Below, piece after piece: positions 50,974 to 61,053 of a stretch of DNA of 64,000 nucleotides. Numbering within the stretch: the stretch's first letter is position 1; the number at the start of each line of letters is the position of its first letter. The notes beneath the pieces are model-generated. The model had not been told where the DNA came from, did not search any database, and saw only the letters and a program-made list of their open reading frames with translations. The DNA is from Rhodococcus sp. W8901 (lineage in GTDB: Bacteria; Actinomycetota; Actinomycetes; Mycobacteriales; Mycobacteriaceae): assembly GCF_013348805.1 (NCBI RefSeq), contig NZ_CP054690.1, positions 5,146,001 through 5,210,000 on the forward strand. The letters are read 5' to 3'. The translations under genes and the position numbers were made by a program.

Positions 50974-51035
50974 TCCCCTCGCCCCGCCTCCGGCAGGACC
51001 GGCCACGCGCTCGCGGTCGGTGTAAAGATGGAGCG

Positions 51036-52994
51036 ATGACGACTGCGCAGCATTCCGGCATCGACCTCACCCATCTCGACCCGGGCACCCGCCCGCAGGA
51101 CGACCTGTTCGTGCACGTCAACGGCAAGTGGCTGGACGAGTACGAGATCCCCGCCGACCGGGCGGTGGACGGCGCGTTCCGCACGCTGTACGACAAGGCG
51201 GAGGAGGACGTGCGGACGCTGATCCAGGAGGCGTCCGCGTCCGGCGCGGCGCCCGGCACCGACGCGCAGAAGATCGGTGACCTGTACTCGAGCTTCATGG
51301 ACGCCGACGCCGCCGAGGCGGCCGGGATCGCCCCGATCGCCGACGAACTGGCCTCCGTCGCGAACGCCGCGAACCTGAGCGAGCTCGCCGGGATCGTCGG
51401 ACGCCTGCAGCGCACGGGTGTCGGCGGCGCGATCGGCCAGTACGTCGACACCGATGCCAAGAACTCGGCCCGCTACCTGGTGCACTTCACACAGTCCGGG
51501 ATCGGGTTGCCCGACGAGTCGTACTACCGCGAGGACAACTACGCCGAGGTGCGCGACGCGTACCGCGCGCACATCCGGAAGATGTTCGAACTCGCCGGTG
51601 TCGAGTACGACGCGCAGCGCGTCTTCGACCTCGAGACCAAGCTCGCGGCCGGACACTGGGACGTCGTCAAGCGCCGCGACGCCGAGCTCAGCTACAACCT
51701 CGTCACGCGCGGCGACCTGCAGTCCCGGCACGGCGGATTCGACTGGGCCGCCTGGTTTTCCGGCCTCGAGGCCACCCCCGAGCAGCTGGCCGAGATCGTC
51801 GTCCGCCAGCCCAGCTTCGTCGAGGCGCTCACCGAGCTGTGGACGTCGCAGCCGATCGAGGACTGGAAGGCGTGGGCCACGTGGCGCGTCCTGCACTCGC
51901 GGGCCCCGTACCTGACCGAGGCCATCGTGGCGGAGGACTTCGCGTTCTACGGCAAGACGCTCAGCGGCACGCAGGAGAATCGTGAGCGTTGGAAGCGCGG
52001 CGTCTCGCTGGTACAGGACCTCCTCGGCGAGGCGGTCGGCAAGCTGTACGTCGAGCGGCACTTCCCGCCGGAGTCCAAGGCCCGGATGCAGGAGTTGGTC
52101 GCGAACCTGCAGGAGGCGTACCGCCGCAACATCTCCGACCTCGAGTGGATGAGCCCGCAGACCCGGCAGGCCGCGCTGGCGAAGCTCGAGAAGTTCACCC
52201 CGAAGATCGGCTACCCGGACAAGTGGCGGGACTACTCGGCCGTCGAGATCGACCCGGCGGATCTGGTGGGCAACTATCGCAGCGGGTACGCCGCGGACCA
52301 CGACCGCGACATCGCCAAGCTCGGCGGCCCCGTGGACCGCGACGAGTGGTTCATGACGCCGCAGACGGTCAACGCGTACTACAACCCGGGCATGAACGAG
52401 ATCGTCTTCCCCGCAGCGATTCTGCAGCCGCCGTTCTTCGACGCCGACGCCGACGACGCCGCCAACTACGGTGGCATCGGCGCCGTCATCGGACACGAGA
52501 TCGGCCACGGCTTCGACGACCAGGGCGCCAAGTACGACGGCGACGGCAACATGGTCGACTGGTGGACCGACGACGACCGCACCGAGTTCGGCAAGCGCAC
52601 CAAGGCACTCATCGAGCAGTACAACGAGTTCGAGCCCAAGGACCTGCCCGGCCATCACGTCAACGGCGAGTTCACGATCGGCGAGAACATCGGCGACCTC
52701 GGCGGTCTGTCGATCGCGCTCGCGGCCTACCGGATCGCGACCGAGGGCGCCGACGCCCCCGTGCTCGACGAGCTCACCGGCCTGCAGCGCGTGTTCTTCG
52801 GCTGGGCGCAGGTGTGGCGGACCAAGGCCCGCAACGAGGAAGCGATCCGACGGCTGGCCGTCGATCCGCACTCGCCGCCGGAGTTCCGCTGCAACGGCGT
52901 GATCCGCAACCTGGACAGCTTCCACGAGGCGTTCGACGTCAAGCCCGGTGACGAGCTGTACCTGGATCCGGACAAGCGCGTCAATATCTGGTAG
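51036..52994 (+). CDS. zmp1: M13-family zinc metallopeptidase (Zmp1-like)
   Basis: A 652-residue neprilysin-like peptidase: zinc motif HEIGH (about 487-491) in VIGHEIGHGFDDQGAKYDG, third ligand Glu in GENIGDLGG (about 550), NAYYN substrate motif and C-terminal VNIW. No signal peptide, as in mycobacterial Zmp1, which is exported without one. The gene lies in the sigG-zmp1 neighbourhood as in mycobacteria. Confidence 0.93.
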   Translation: MTTAQHSGIDLTHLDPGTRPQDDLFVHVNGKWLDEYEIPADRAVDGAFRTLYDKAEEDVRTLIQEASASGAAPGTDAQKIGDLYSSFMDADAAEAAGIAPIADELASVANAANLSELAGIVGRLQRTGVGGAIGQYVDTDAKNSARYLVHFTQSGIGLPDESYYREDNYAEVRDAYRAHIRKMFELAGVEYDAQRVFDLETKLAAGHWDVVKRRDAELSYNLVTRGDLQSRHGGFDWAAWFSGLEATPEQLAEIVVRQPSFVEALTELWTSQPIEDWKAWATWRVLHSRAPYLTEAIVAEDFAFYGKTLSGTQENRERWKRGVSLVQDLLGEAVGKLYVERHFPPESKARMQELVANLQEAYRRNISDLEWMSPQTRQAALAKLEKFTPKIGYPDKWRDYSAVEIDPADLVGNYRSGYAADHDRDIAKLGGPVDRDEWFMTPQTVNAYYNPGMNEIVFPAAILQPPFFDADADDAANYGGIGAVIGHEIGHGFDDQGAKYDGDGNMVDWWTDDDRTEFGKRTKALIEQYNEFEPKDLPGHHVNGEFTIGENIGDLGGLSIALAAYRIATEGADAPVLDELTGLQRVFFGWAQVWRTKARNEEAIRRLAVDPHSPPEFRCNGVIRNLDSFHEAFDVKPGDELYLDPDKRVNIW

Positions 52995-53009
52995 GCGGCT
53001 TCGCCGCCT

Positions 53010-53045
53010 GTGCGCCTTTCTGGTGGACCGACCAGAAAGGCGCAC
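53010..53045. terminator. Bidirectional terminator
   Basis: GTGCGCCTTTCTGGT-ggaccg-ACCAGAAAGGCGCAC: a 15-bp perfect stem between convergent zmp1 and ynfA genes. Confidence 0.9.
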
Positions 53046-53058
53046 GGGCGCGCAGCGG

Positions 53059-53385
53059 CTACCGCGCGTACATGATCACGCCGACGCCGCACAGGCAGAT
53101 CGCCGCGCCGATGATGTCGTACCGGTCGGGGCGGAACCCGTCCATCACCACCGCCCACAGCAGCGACCCGGCGACGAACACGCCGCCGTATGCGGCCAGG
53201 ATGCGCCCGAAGTTGGCGTCGGGCTGCAGCGTCGCGACGAGTCCGTAGATGCCGAGCGCCACCATGCCGGCGCCCACCCACAACCAGCCGCGATGCTCGC
53301 GGATCCCCTGCCACACCAGCCAGGCGCCGCCGATCTCGAACAGCGCGGCCAGGACGAACAGCAGGATCGAACGGGTCACGGTCAT
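53059..53385 (-). CDS. YnfA-family membrane protein
   Basis: A 108-residue protein with four transmembrane helices and the family blocks [56 protein letters not shown]. YnfA resembles small multidrug transporters; function in actinomycetes is uncertain. Confidence 0.92.
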   Translation of the reverse strand: MTVTRSILLFVLAALFEIGGAWLVWQGIREHRGWLWVGAGMVALGIYGLVATLQPDANFGRILAAYGGVFVAGSLLWAVVMDGFRPDRYDIIGAAICLCGVGVIMYAR

Positions 53386-53407
53386 GGGACGGATTATGCG
53401 CGAGCCG

Positions 53408-54502
53408 TCAGCGCAGCCGCTCGCCCGAGTACGCCGAGAAGAACCGGATCTCGTCGAGCTTCGGCAGCAGATGCAGCCGCTCGCCGGCGCTCACCGACAC
53501 CTTCCGGTCCACGCGGACGACGACCCGTCCGCCCTTGCTGGACCAGGTCTCGTCAGTGGGGTCGGCGTTCACCGCGTGGACGAACGATTCGGCGCCGAGT
53601 TCCTCGAACAACTCCGCGACCACCGTGAGCGAGCCCTTGCGCCACTCCCCCACCAGGGTCCACGACTCCGGGCGCACCCCGACGACGACGCGGTCCTCCC
53701 CGCGCGCCGACGCCGGCAGCGGCACGCGCAGATCCCCGAGCACCGCGGTGGTCCCCTCGACCGGCGCCTCGAGCAGACTCATCCCGGGTGATCCGATGAA
53801 ACCGGCGACGAACGTGTTGACCGGATCGTCGTACAGCTCGCGCGGGCGGGCGATCTGCTGCAGTCGGCCGTCGCACATCACCGCCACCCGATCGCCCATC
53901 GTCATCGCCTCGACCTGGTCGTGGGTGACGTAGACGGTCGTCGTACCCAGCCGGCGCTGCAGCCCGGAGATCTGGGCGCGGGTGCTCACCCGGAGCTTCG
54001 CGTCGAGATTGGACAGCGGCTCGTCCATGCAGAACACCGCCGGGTGCCGGACGATCGCCCGCCCCATCGCGACGCGCTGCCGCTGCCCGCCCGACAGCTT
54101 GGCGGGCTTGCGGCCCAGCAGCGGCTCGAGTTCGAGCATCCGCGCGGCTTCGAGGACGCGCGCGGTGCGCTCGGTCTTGTTCACCCCGGCGTTGCGCAGC
54201 GCGAAGCCCATGTTCTCGGCGACGGTCATGTTCGGGTAGAGCGCATAGTTCTGGAAGACCATGGCGACATCGCGCGCTTTCGGCGCCAGCCCCGTCACGT
54301 CCGCACCGCCGATGCGGATGTGGCCCGTCTCGACGGATTCGAGACCGGCGAGCATCCGCAGGCTCGTGGATTTTCCGCACCCGGACGGTCCGACGAGGAC
54401 GACGAACTCGCCGTCGGCGATGTCGAGGTCGAGTCGGTCCACTGCGGGCCGCTCGCCGCCCGGGTAGCGGTGGGTGACCGCCGAGAACTGCACGTGTGCC
54501 AT
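53408..54502 (-). CDS. ugpC: Glycerophosphodiester ABC transporter ATPase
   Basis: A 364-residue MalK/UgpC-type ATPase with Walker A ([11 protein letters not shown]), Q-loop (FQNYALYP), signature ([15 protein letters not shown]), Walker B ([16 protein letters not shown]) and a C-terminal TOBE-like domain. Last gene of the ugpA-E-B-C operon. Confidence 0.92.
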   Translation of the reverse strand: MAHVQFSAVTHRYPGGERPAVDRLDLDIADGEFVVLVGPSGCGKSTSLRMLAGLESVETGHIRIGGADVTGLAPKARDVAMVFQNYALYPNMTVAENMGFALRNAGVNKTERTARVLEAARMLELEPLLGRKPAKLSGGQRQRVAMGRAIVRHPAVFCMDEPLSNLDAKLRVSTRAQISGLQRRLGTTTVYVTHDQVEAMTMGDRVAVMCDGRLQQIARPRELYDDPVNTFVAGFIGSPGMSLLEAPVEGTTAVLGDLRVPLPASARGEDRVVVGVRPESWTLVGEWRKGSLTVVAELFEELGAESFVHAVNADPTDETWSSKGGRVVVRVDRKVSVSAGERLHLLPKLDEIRFFSAYSGERLR

Positions 54503-54523
54503 GGTCTTCCTTCTGTCGTCCTG

Positions 54524-55855
54524 CTACTGGGGCAGCTTCGGGGCGATCTGCCGGTCGATCGTCTGCTGCAGCTGCGCTGCGACGGACGCGAACGTGGACT
54601 TCACGTCGGCGTTCTGCAGCGCGATCTGCTCGAGTCCGGTGCCGATGACCTGGTCGCCACCCGGGACGAACACGCGGGCGTAGTCCTGCGACCGCGTGTG
54701 CGCCAACTGTTCGACGGCCGTGCGCGAGTTGGGGTTCGCATCCAGGAACGCCTTCATCGACGGCTCCTCCACGGACGACTTGCGCACCGGCATGTAGCCG
54801 ACGTTCTGCGAGAAGTACGCCGTGTTCTCGGTGTTGGTGATGAAGTCGATGAACTTCAGCGCGTTCTTCTTCCGGTCGTCGGAGATGCGCGACGGGATCG
54901 CCAGCCCGGCACCGCCCGTGGGGCAGCCGGGTCGGCCGTCGGACGCCGGCAGGAACGCGGTGCCGAAGTCGAACGCCGCGGTCTTCTTGATGCCCGACAG
55001 GTCACCGGTCGACGCGATCGTCGAGGCGAGGATCCCGGCGGCGAACTCGTTCGCGATGTCACTCGACACCGCTGCATACTTCTTGCCGAAGACCATGTCG
55101 CGCAGGAAGTTCCCGGCCTCGATCGTCCTGGGATCGTCGAACTTCAGCGTCCACTGATCGGAGTAGGCACCACCGAAGGTCCAGATCGGGCCCTCGTACG
55201 TCCAGCCCAGGTAGTTCTTGGCGTCACCCCACCCGTGCGCGAGCTTGCCGCCACCCACCACACGCTGCAGTTCGGGGCCCCACTGGTCGAACTCCTGCCA
55301 CGTCGCGGGACCGCGGTCGGGCAGCCCGGCCTGCGACCAGATCTGCTTGTTGTAGTAGAAGATCGGGGTGGAACGGGCGTACGGCAGCGCGTAGTGCTTG
55401 CCCTGGAACAGGTAGTCGGCGAGCAGCGAGTCGACGTAGTCGGACGTGTTCACACCCACCTCGCCGAACAGCGGATCGAGCGGCTCGATCGCCCCGGTCA
55501 GCGCGTAGTTGAACCACCAGACGTCGGACAGCACGACGACGTCCGGAAGCGCACCGCCCGACAGTGCGGCGTTGAACTTCTGCGAGACCTCCTCGTAGTT
55601 CTTGCCGCCGTCCACGAGATCGACCTTCAGGTCGGGGTACTTCGCCTCGAAGCGCTTGATCAGTTCCCGCTCCACGTCCTGCGACTTGCCGGGATGGTTG
55701 GACCAGAACGTGATCGTGTTCGTCCCGCCCGACCCGGACGCGCTCGAATCCGACGAGCCGGAACCCGATCCCGAACCCGCGCACGCGGTGAGGGCGGCCC
55801 CGGCCGCGAGTGCCCCGGTCAGTCCGAGGAATCCGCGACGGTTGATGTGTGCCAT
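54524..55855 (-). CDS. ugpB: Glycerophosphodiester-type solute-binding lipoprotein
   Basis: A 443-residue family 1 binding protein with a twin-arginine-like start (NRRGFLGL) and lipobox LTAC at residue 25. TITFWSNHPGKSQDVERELI opens the domain. The operon order ugpA-ugpE-ugpB-ugpC equals that of mycobacteria, where UgpB binds glycerophosphocholine. ATG 55855 is used; an upstream ATG 55873 would extend the polar start. Confidence 0.9.
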   Translation of the reverse strand: MAHINRRGFLGLTGALAAGAALTACAGSGSGSGSSDSSASGSGGTNTITFWSNHPGKSQDVERELIKRFEAKYPDLKVDLVDGGKNYEEVSQKFNAALSGGALPDVVVLSDVWWFNYALTGAIEPLDPLFGEVGVNTSDYVDSLLADYLFQGKHYALPYARSTPIFYYNKQIWSQAGLPDRGPATWQEFDQWGPELQRVVGGGKLAHGWGDAKNYLGWTYEGPIWTFGGAYSDQWTLKFDDPRTIEAGNFLRDMVFGKKYAAVSSDIANEFAAGILASTIASTGDLSGIKKTAAFDFGTAFLPASDGRPGCPTGGAGLAIPSRISDDRKKNALKFIDFITNTENTAYFSQNVGYMPVRKSSVEEPSMKAFLDANPNSRTAVEQLAHTRSQDYARVFVPGGDQVIGTGLEQIALQNADVKSTFASVAAQLQQTIDRQIAPKLPQ

Positions 55856-55891
55856 GTCTTCGTGCCTTTCCATGCCTGGTCCGAAATGTCG

Positions 55892-56794
55892 TCAGCCCTT
55901 GACCGCACCGGAGGTGAGGCCCTTGATCATGTGTCGTTGCAGCAGAAGGAAGATCACGAGGATCGGCAGCATGGCCAGCACGGTGGCGGCCATGACCGGT
56001 CCCCAGTTGGTGAGCCCGTCGTTGTTCTGCAGCTGGGTCAGCCCGATCGGCAGCGGGGCGACCGAGGCGTCGTCGGACATGAGGAACGGCCAGAGATACT
56101 CGTTCCACTCGTTGACGACGGTGATGATCGCGAACGCGACCATCGTCGGCCCCGACACCGGCAGCACCACCCGCCACAGCAACCGGATGTGCCCCGCGCC
56201 GTCCATCCGCGCCGCCTCGATGATCTCCGACGGAATCGACAGGAAGTGGTTGCGCATCAGGAACGTCCCGAAGGCGACGCCGGCGAGGGGAACGATGATG
56301 CCCTGGAAGGTGTTCCGCCACCCCCACTCCGCGACCAGCGCGTAGTTCGAGATCACCGTGATCTGGTTGGGCACCATGAGCGCCGCGATGATCGCCAGGA
56401 ACACGAAGTTCTTACCCGGGAACCGCAGGAACACCAGCCCGTACGCGCTGAGGACACCGAGCACGAACTTGATCGCCGCCAGCGCGGTCGTGATGATCAC
56501 CGAGTTGCGCAGGAACGTCGTGAACGGCACCGACGTGAGCGCCTCCCGGTAGTTCTCGGGATGGAACGTGCTGGGCCACCACGTGACCGGCTGGGTGTAG
56601 ATGTCCGGCCGTTCCTTGAACGACGTCATGACGATCCAGAACAGTGGCAGCGCCACCATGACGAGTGCACACACCATCGCCGCGTACCCGAGGGAGGTCA
56701 GCGCGCGTTCGCGACGACGCTGTGCCCGCGCGGCCGGGGCGACGATCTCCGTCGGCAGCGACGGGGCGACCACATGCTCCTCGAGCGCGGTCAC
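55892..56794 (-). CDS. ugpE: ABC permease, UgpE type
   Basis: A 300-residue permease with six helices and the EAA loop (IIEAARMDGAGHIRLLWRVV). It overlaps the ugpA gene by 4 bp. Confidence 0.92.
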   Translation of the reverse strand: MTALEEHVVAPSLPTEIVAPAARAQRRRERALTSLGYAAMVCALVMVALPLFWIVMTSFKERPDIYTQPVTWWPSTFHPENYREALTSVPFTTFLRNSVIITTALAAIKFVLGVLSAYGLVFLRFPGKNFVFLAIIAALMVPNQITVISNYALVAEWGWRNTFQGIIVPLAGVAFGTFLMRNHFLSIPSEIIEAARMDGAGHIRLLWRVVLPVSGPTMVAFAIITVVNEWNEYLWPFLMSDDASVAPLPIGLTQLQNNDGLTNWGPVMAATVLAMLPILVIFLLLQRHMIKGLTSGAVKG

Positions 56795-57723
56795 GACCGC
56801 TCACCCCGATCCATCACGCGCACCTGGTAGACGGTGACGGCGAGCAGGACGAGGAACATGACGGTCGCGACGGTCGCACCGTAACCGGCCCGGAAGTTGC
56901 GGAACGACTCGTTGTAGACCTGGTAGACCATCGTGGTCGTTCCGGTCCCGAGCGGGCCTCCGCGGGTCATCACGTTGATGATGTCGAACACCTGCAGGGA
57001 ATTGAGCATCACCGTGATCGACAGGAAGAAGGTGGTGGGTCGCAACTGGGGCAACAGGACTCGGCGGAATCGGGTCCATCCGCTCGCGCCGTCGATCTCG
57101 GCGGCCTCCGACAGCTCGGGACGAAGGCCCTGCAGCGCGGCCAGGTAGATGACGAACGTGTAGCCGAGGTTCTTCCACATGTACGTGACCGTCACCATGA
57201 ACAGCGCCCAGCCGGGCTCCTGGTAGAAGTCCGGCACCGAGGTGAACCCGATGCGGTGCAGCAGGTCCTGGACGAGGCCGAAGTTGGGATCGAACACGAA
57301 CTGGAACGCGACGCCGATCGCGGCACCCGAGATCACGAACGGCGCGAAGATCGCCGAGCGAACCAGGTTGCGCCCCAAGAGCTTGCGGTCGAGCAGCAGC
57401 GCCAGCGCCAGGCCGAGCACCATCGATCCGACCACCGTCGCCAGGGTGAACACGACCGTGTTGGTGACGATCTGCCAGGTGTCGTCGCGGCTCCACCATT
57501 CCCGGTAGTTCTCGAACCCGATGAAGGTCGCCACCGGATCCGAGATGTTCCAGTCGAAGAACGAGAGCCGGATGTTGTCCATCAGTGGCCGGTACGTGAA
57601 CACCGCCAGCAGCACCAGGTTGGGTCCCACCAGGACCGCGAAGAGTGCGTAGTCACGCCACGGGCGGCCGAGCAGTCCGCGGCCCGGTGGCTGCGGCAGG
57701 GTTCTCTCCGGACTCGATGTCAC
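56791..57723 (-). CDS. ugpA: ABC permease, UgpA type
   Basis: A 310-residue permease, first gene of the operon, with EAA loop (LSEAAEIDGASGWTRFRRVL) and six helices. Forms the channel with UgpE. Confidence 0.92.
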   Translation of the reverse strand: MTSSPERTLPQPPGRGLLGRPWRDYALFAVLVGPNLVLLAVFTYRPLMDNIRLSFFDWNISDPVATFIGFENYREWWSRDDTWQIVTNTVVFTLATVVGSMVLGLALALLLDRKLLGRNLVRSAIFAPFVISGAAIGVAFQFVFDPNFGLVQDLLHRIGFTSVPDFYQEPGWALFMVTVTYMWKNLGYTFVIYLAALQGLRPELSEAAEIDGASGWTRFRRVLLPQLRPTTFFLSITVMLNSLQVFDIINVMTRGGPLGTGTTTMVYQVYNESFRNFRAGYGATVATVMFLVLLAVTVYQVRVMDRGERS

Positions 57724-57824
57724 CGCAGCAGTGTTACCGCCGACTGCGAATGGCCGGTGAATGCGCGCGAGATGGGATCTGAACGTCGTGCGGCGATCGG
57801 AATCGCAACTATTTGCGCACGAAA

Positions 57825-57859
57825 AAGGCGCTGCGCGAGTGGTTCTCGCGCAGCGCCTT
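57825..57859 (-). terminator. Intrinsic terminator of L,D-transpeptidase gene
   Basis: 15-bp stem AAGGCGCTGCGCGAG / CTCGCGCAGCGCCTT followed on the minus strand by TTTTTC. Confidence 0.9.
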
Positions 57860-57873
57860 CGGGTCCGGTCGGG

Positions 57874-58896
57874 TCAGCGGTTCCAGTCACCCAGTCCGTC
57901 GCTGCCACTGAGGATGCCGCCGGCGGTGTTCTGCACGATCACCGGGTCACCCTTCTTCGCGTTCTCGTAGAACCACTTGCCGTCCTCGGTGCTGACGTTG
58001 AGGCAGCCGTGGCTGACATTGCTGTGTCCCTGCTGTTGCACCGACCACGGCGCCGCGTGAACGAAGATGCCGCTGTAGGAGATTCGGGTCGCGTACTCGA
58101 CGTACGTGCGGTAGCCCTCGGGGGCGTCGATCGGCACACCGTACGTGGACGAGTCCATGTACATGTCGCGGAACTTCTCGCCCACGATGTACGTGCCGTT
58201 CGGCGTCTCGTGACCGGGCTTGCCGAGCGACGTCGGCATCGTCTTGACCACCTCACCGTTGCGGGTGACGGTGATCTGCTTGGTGTTGTCGTCCGCGACG
58301 GTGACCAGGGCGTCGCCGATCGAGAACGTCGAGTGCGAATCACCGGCGTCGACGCTCACCTGGATGTTCGCCGGCCAGAACTGTTCCGGCTTCCACCGCA
58401 CCTGGCTGTCGTTGATCCAGTAGAAGTGTCCGGCAACCGGCGGATTCGTGGTGACCCGGATGGCCCGCTCGGCGACGGCGCGGTCGCCGACGGCCTCGTT
58501 GAACCGGATGATGATCGGTTGCGCGATGCCCACCACCTCACCCGGTGCGGGATTGAGCGACGGCGCCGAGAAGTCCGCCGGGCCGATCGGGGCGACGGCG
58601 GGCGTGGCCGGCATGAGCGAGCCCGGGGGCAGCACCGCCCGCACCTCCGGCGGCAGGTCGAATCCGGGCGGGAGCTGCAGAGGCGGCGTCGGGATCTGGG
58701 GCAGCTCCACCCGCGGCAGCTCGAAGGTCGGCATCTGGAAGCCCGGGATCTCGGGTCCGCCGGGGAACAGCGGCGCGGCCTGCGCCGGCCCCACCAGCAC
58801 GGCACCTGCCGCGGTGGCTCCGACGACGAGGGCTGCGGCGCGGGCGAACCAGCGCCGGGTCCTCGAACCGTGTCCTGCGATCGACTTCCCGGTCAT
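57874..58896 (-). CDS. L,D-transpeptidase
   Basis: A 340-residue exported protein. Signal peptide to about residue 40 (AQA/A); a Pro-rich linker (60-100); an Ig-like domain; and the YkuD catalytic domain with HAAPWSVQQQGHSNVSHGCL, catalytic Cys298 and His296. It makes 3-3 cross-links in peptidoglycan. The Pro-rich linker is typical of Corynebacteriales enzymes. Confidence 0.93.
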   Translation of the reverse strand: MTGKSIAGHGSRTRRWFARAAALVVGATAAGAVLVGPAQAAPLFPGGPEIPGFQMPTFELPRVELPQIPTPPLQLPPGFDLPPEVRAVLPPGSLMPATPAVAPIGPADFSAPSLNPAPGEVVGIAQPIIIRFNEAVGDRAVAERAIRVTTNPPVAGHFYWINDSQVRWKPEQFWPANIQVSVDAGDSHSTFSIGDALVTVADDNTKQITVTRNGEVVKTMPTSLGKPGHETPNGTYIVGEKFRDMYMDSSTYGVPIDAPEGYRTYVEYATRISYSGIFVHAAPWSVQQQGHSNVSHGCLNVSTEDGKWFYENAKKGDPVIVQNTAGGILSGSDGLGDWNR

Positions 58897-59009
58897 GCGC
58901 CCATCCCCTCGTTCGACGACACCGTGTCACGGGCGCCACCGCGATCGGCGGACGCCCGATACATCTTATTTAGACATATCGGGCGGTCACCGACAACACC
59001 GACCCGCCG

Positions 59010-60701
59010 TCAGCCGGCCGCACCCTCGCCGCGGGCGGCGTCGAGCATCGCGGCCAGGTCGACGATCTTGGTGCGGGAACGTCCGCTCTCCGATCCGAGC
59101 GCGCGCTCCTTCTTGTCGATGCGCTGCCAGCCCTGGAAGTCGATGACATCGGGCTGGCGCCCGCCGATCAGCTCACCGAGCTGCTCGCGGTCGCCGCCGG
59201 GCTGCCCGAGCAGTCCGGCAGAGAAGTCCGACACCAGCATCTCCACGGTGGCCGCTGAGCAGTGCTTGTTGGTGCCGATGACGCCGGTGGGTCCGCGCTT
59301 GATCCAGCCCGCGACGTAGACGCCGGGGATCGGCGTACCGGTCTCCGGGTCGATGACGCGACCGTTCTCGTTCGGAACGACGCCGCGGCGCTCGTCGAAC
59401 GGCAGGTCGGCGACGGGCAGGCCCTTGTAGCCGATGGACCGCAGCACCAGACCGGTCGACAGTGTCTCGGTCCGGTCGGTCGCGTGCGCGGACAGCTTGC
59501 CGGCATCGTCGGCGACCAGTTCGTTGCGCACCAGGCGCAACTCCTCGACACGGCCGTCGCCGCTGATCTCCGCGGGCGAGGCCAGGTAGCGCAGCACGAT
59601 CCGCTTGCGACCGTCGGAGGTGGTCCGCTTCGCGAACTCCTCGACCTGACGCACCTTCAGCTTCTCGGACGGCTCGGAGTCCGGCCCGTCGACCCACGCC
59701 CGGCTGGCGGCGTCCAGGATCGCCTCGTCCGGGTCCACGACGATGTCGACGTCGGCCATCTGGCCGAGCGCGATCAGCTCGGGGTTGGTGTACGCGGCCT
59801 GCGCGGGTCCACGACGGCCGACGATGACGACCTCGCGAATGTTGCTGTGCCGCAGCGCCTCCACGGCATGCTCCGCCATGTCTGTCTTGGCCAGCTCGTC
59901 CGGATCGGTGACGAGGATGCGGGCGACGTCCAGCGCGACGTTGCCGTTGCCGATGATGACCGCACGCTCACCCGACAGGTCGAACGTGTGGTTCGCGTAG
60001 TCGGGGTGGCCGTTGTACCAGGCGACGAACTCGGTGGCGGCGTGCGAACCGGGCAGGTCCTCACCGGGGACCCCGAGACGACGGTCGCTGGCCGCGCCCA
60101 CCGCGTAGATGACGGCGTGGTGGTGCGCGAGGAGTTCGTCGTGGCTGACGTGCTGCCCGACCTCGACGTTGAAATGGCACTGCACGGTGCGCTTGCTCAT
60201 CGCCGACCGGAAGACGTCCGCGACACCTTTGGTGCCCGGATGGTCGGGAGCGACGCCGGCACGGACGAGGCCGTAGGGGGTGGGCAGGCGGTCGAACATG
60301 TCGACCTCGACGCGCGGGCGGGCGGTGAGTTCGATCGCGGCGTAGCAGGCGGCGGGACCGGAACCGACGATCGCGACGCGCAGCGTCCCCAGCGCGGGGT
60401 CCAGCGGCTTGGGCTGGGTCAGCTCCGGCCAGTCCGGACCGATGGGGTGCTTCTCGAAGTACGCGGCGTTGATCTCCGGGTACAGCGCGTGCGCCTCGCT
60501 GAGCTCGTTCTCACCGAAGATCGCGTCGACGGGGCACTCGTCGACACACGCGCCGCAGTCGATGCACGTCTGCGGATCGATGTAGAGCATCTCCGTCGTG
60601 GCGAACTCCGGCTCGTCCGGAGTCGGATGAATGCAGTTGACGGGACAGACGTCCACACACGATGCGTCGTTGCAGCATGCCTGCGTAATCACATAAGCCA
60701 C
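59010..60701 (-). CDS. fprB: Ferredoxin/ferredoxin-NADP reductase FprB
   Basis: A 563-residue fusion: an N-terminal 7Fe ferredoxin domain (CCNDASCVDVCPVNCIHP, CIDCGACVDECPVDAI) followed by an adrenodoxin-reductase-like domain with FAD (VAIVGSGPAACYAAI) and NADP (VIIGNGNVALDVAR) motifs. Matches mycobacterial FprB. Supplies electrons to P450s and similar oxygenases. A KstR-like site lies upstream. Confidence 0.93.
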   Translation of the reverse strand: MAYVITQACCNDASCVDVCPVNCIHPTPDEPEFATTEMLYIDPQTCIDCGACVDECPVDAIFGENELSEAHALYPEINAAYFEKHPIGPDWPELTQPKPLDPALGTLRVAIVGSGPAACYAAIELTARPRVEVDMFDRLPTPYGLVRAGVAPDHPGTKGVADVFRSAMSKRTVQCHFNVEVGQHVSHDELLAHHHAVIYAVGAASDRRLGVPGEDLPGSHAATEFVAWYNGHPDYANHTFDLSGERAVIIGNGNVALDVARILVTDPDELAKTDMAEHAVEALRHSNIREVVIVGRRGPAQAAYTNPELIALGQMADVDIVVDPDEAILDAASRAWVDGPDSEPSEKLKVRQVEEFAKRTTSDGRKRIVLRYLASPAEISGDGRVEELRLVRNELVADDAGKLSAHATDRTETLSTGLVLRSIGYKGLPVADLPFDERRGVVPNENGRVIDPETGTPIPGVYVAGWIKRGPTGVIGTNKHCSAATVEMLVSDFSAGLLGQPGGDREQLGELIGGRQPDVIDFQGWQRIDKKERALGSESGRSRTKIVDLAAMLDAARGEGAAG

Positions 60702-60757
60702 AGTTCTTCCCTACCTGTGAGTGCCCGGACCGAAATCTCTCGATCTCGACCCAAGAC

Positions 60758-60771
60758 TATAACGTGTTTCA
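60758..60771. promoter_or_regulatory. KstR-like operator upstream of fprB
   Basis: TATAACGTGTTTCA fits TnnAACnnGTTnnA, the core of the KstR sterol-catabolism repressor site, 57 bp upstream of the fprB start. Whether KstR binds here is inferred only. Confidence 0.5.
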
Positions 60772-60833
60772 GTTTGGGTCGAGGCTCCGTTGTACCGGAA
60801 AACGATCGGGCGTGCCCCCGGGGTCGCTCGAGT

Positions 60834-61040
60834 TCATTCCAGCCGGAAACCGACCTTGAGCGTCACCTGCGTGTGCGCGACGACCCCGCCCTCGATGTGA
60901 CCGCGGGTCTCGACGACCTCGAACCATTCGAGATTGCGCATCGTCTCGTGCGCGCGACCGACGGCGTTCGCGATCGCCGCGTCGACACCGTCGGGCGACG
61001 ATCCGACGATCTCGATCACCCGGTAGACGTGATTGCTCAT
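60834..61040 (-). CDS. Dodecin
   Basis: A 68-residue dodecin: [48 protein letters not shown]. Forms a flavin-binding dodecamer. 13 bp separate it from the serine hydrolase gene on the same strand, so the two are probably cotranscribed. Confidence 0.95.
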   Translation of the reverse strand: MSNHVYRVIEIVGSSPDGVDAAIANAVGRAHETMRNLEWFEVVETRGHIEGGVVAHTQVTLKVGFRLE

Positions 61041-61053
61041 CGCCAGTCCTCCT

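Noticed and set aside
53921-56830. A 969-codon open frame on the plus strand opposite ugpC-ugpA
   Set aside because: Antisense shadow of four well-conserved transporter genes; Arg/His/Asp-rich, no family match.
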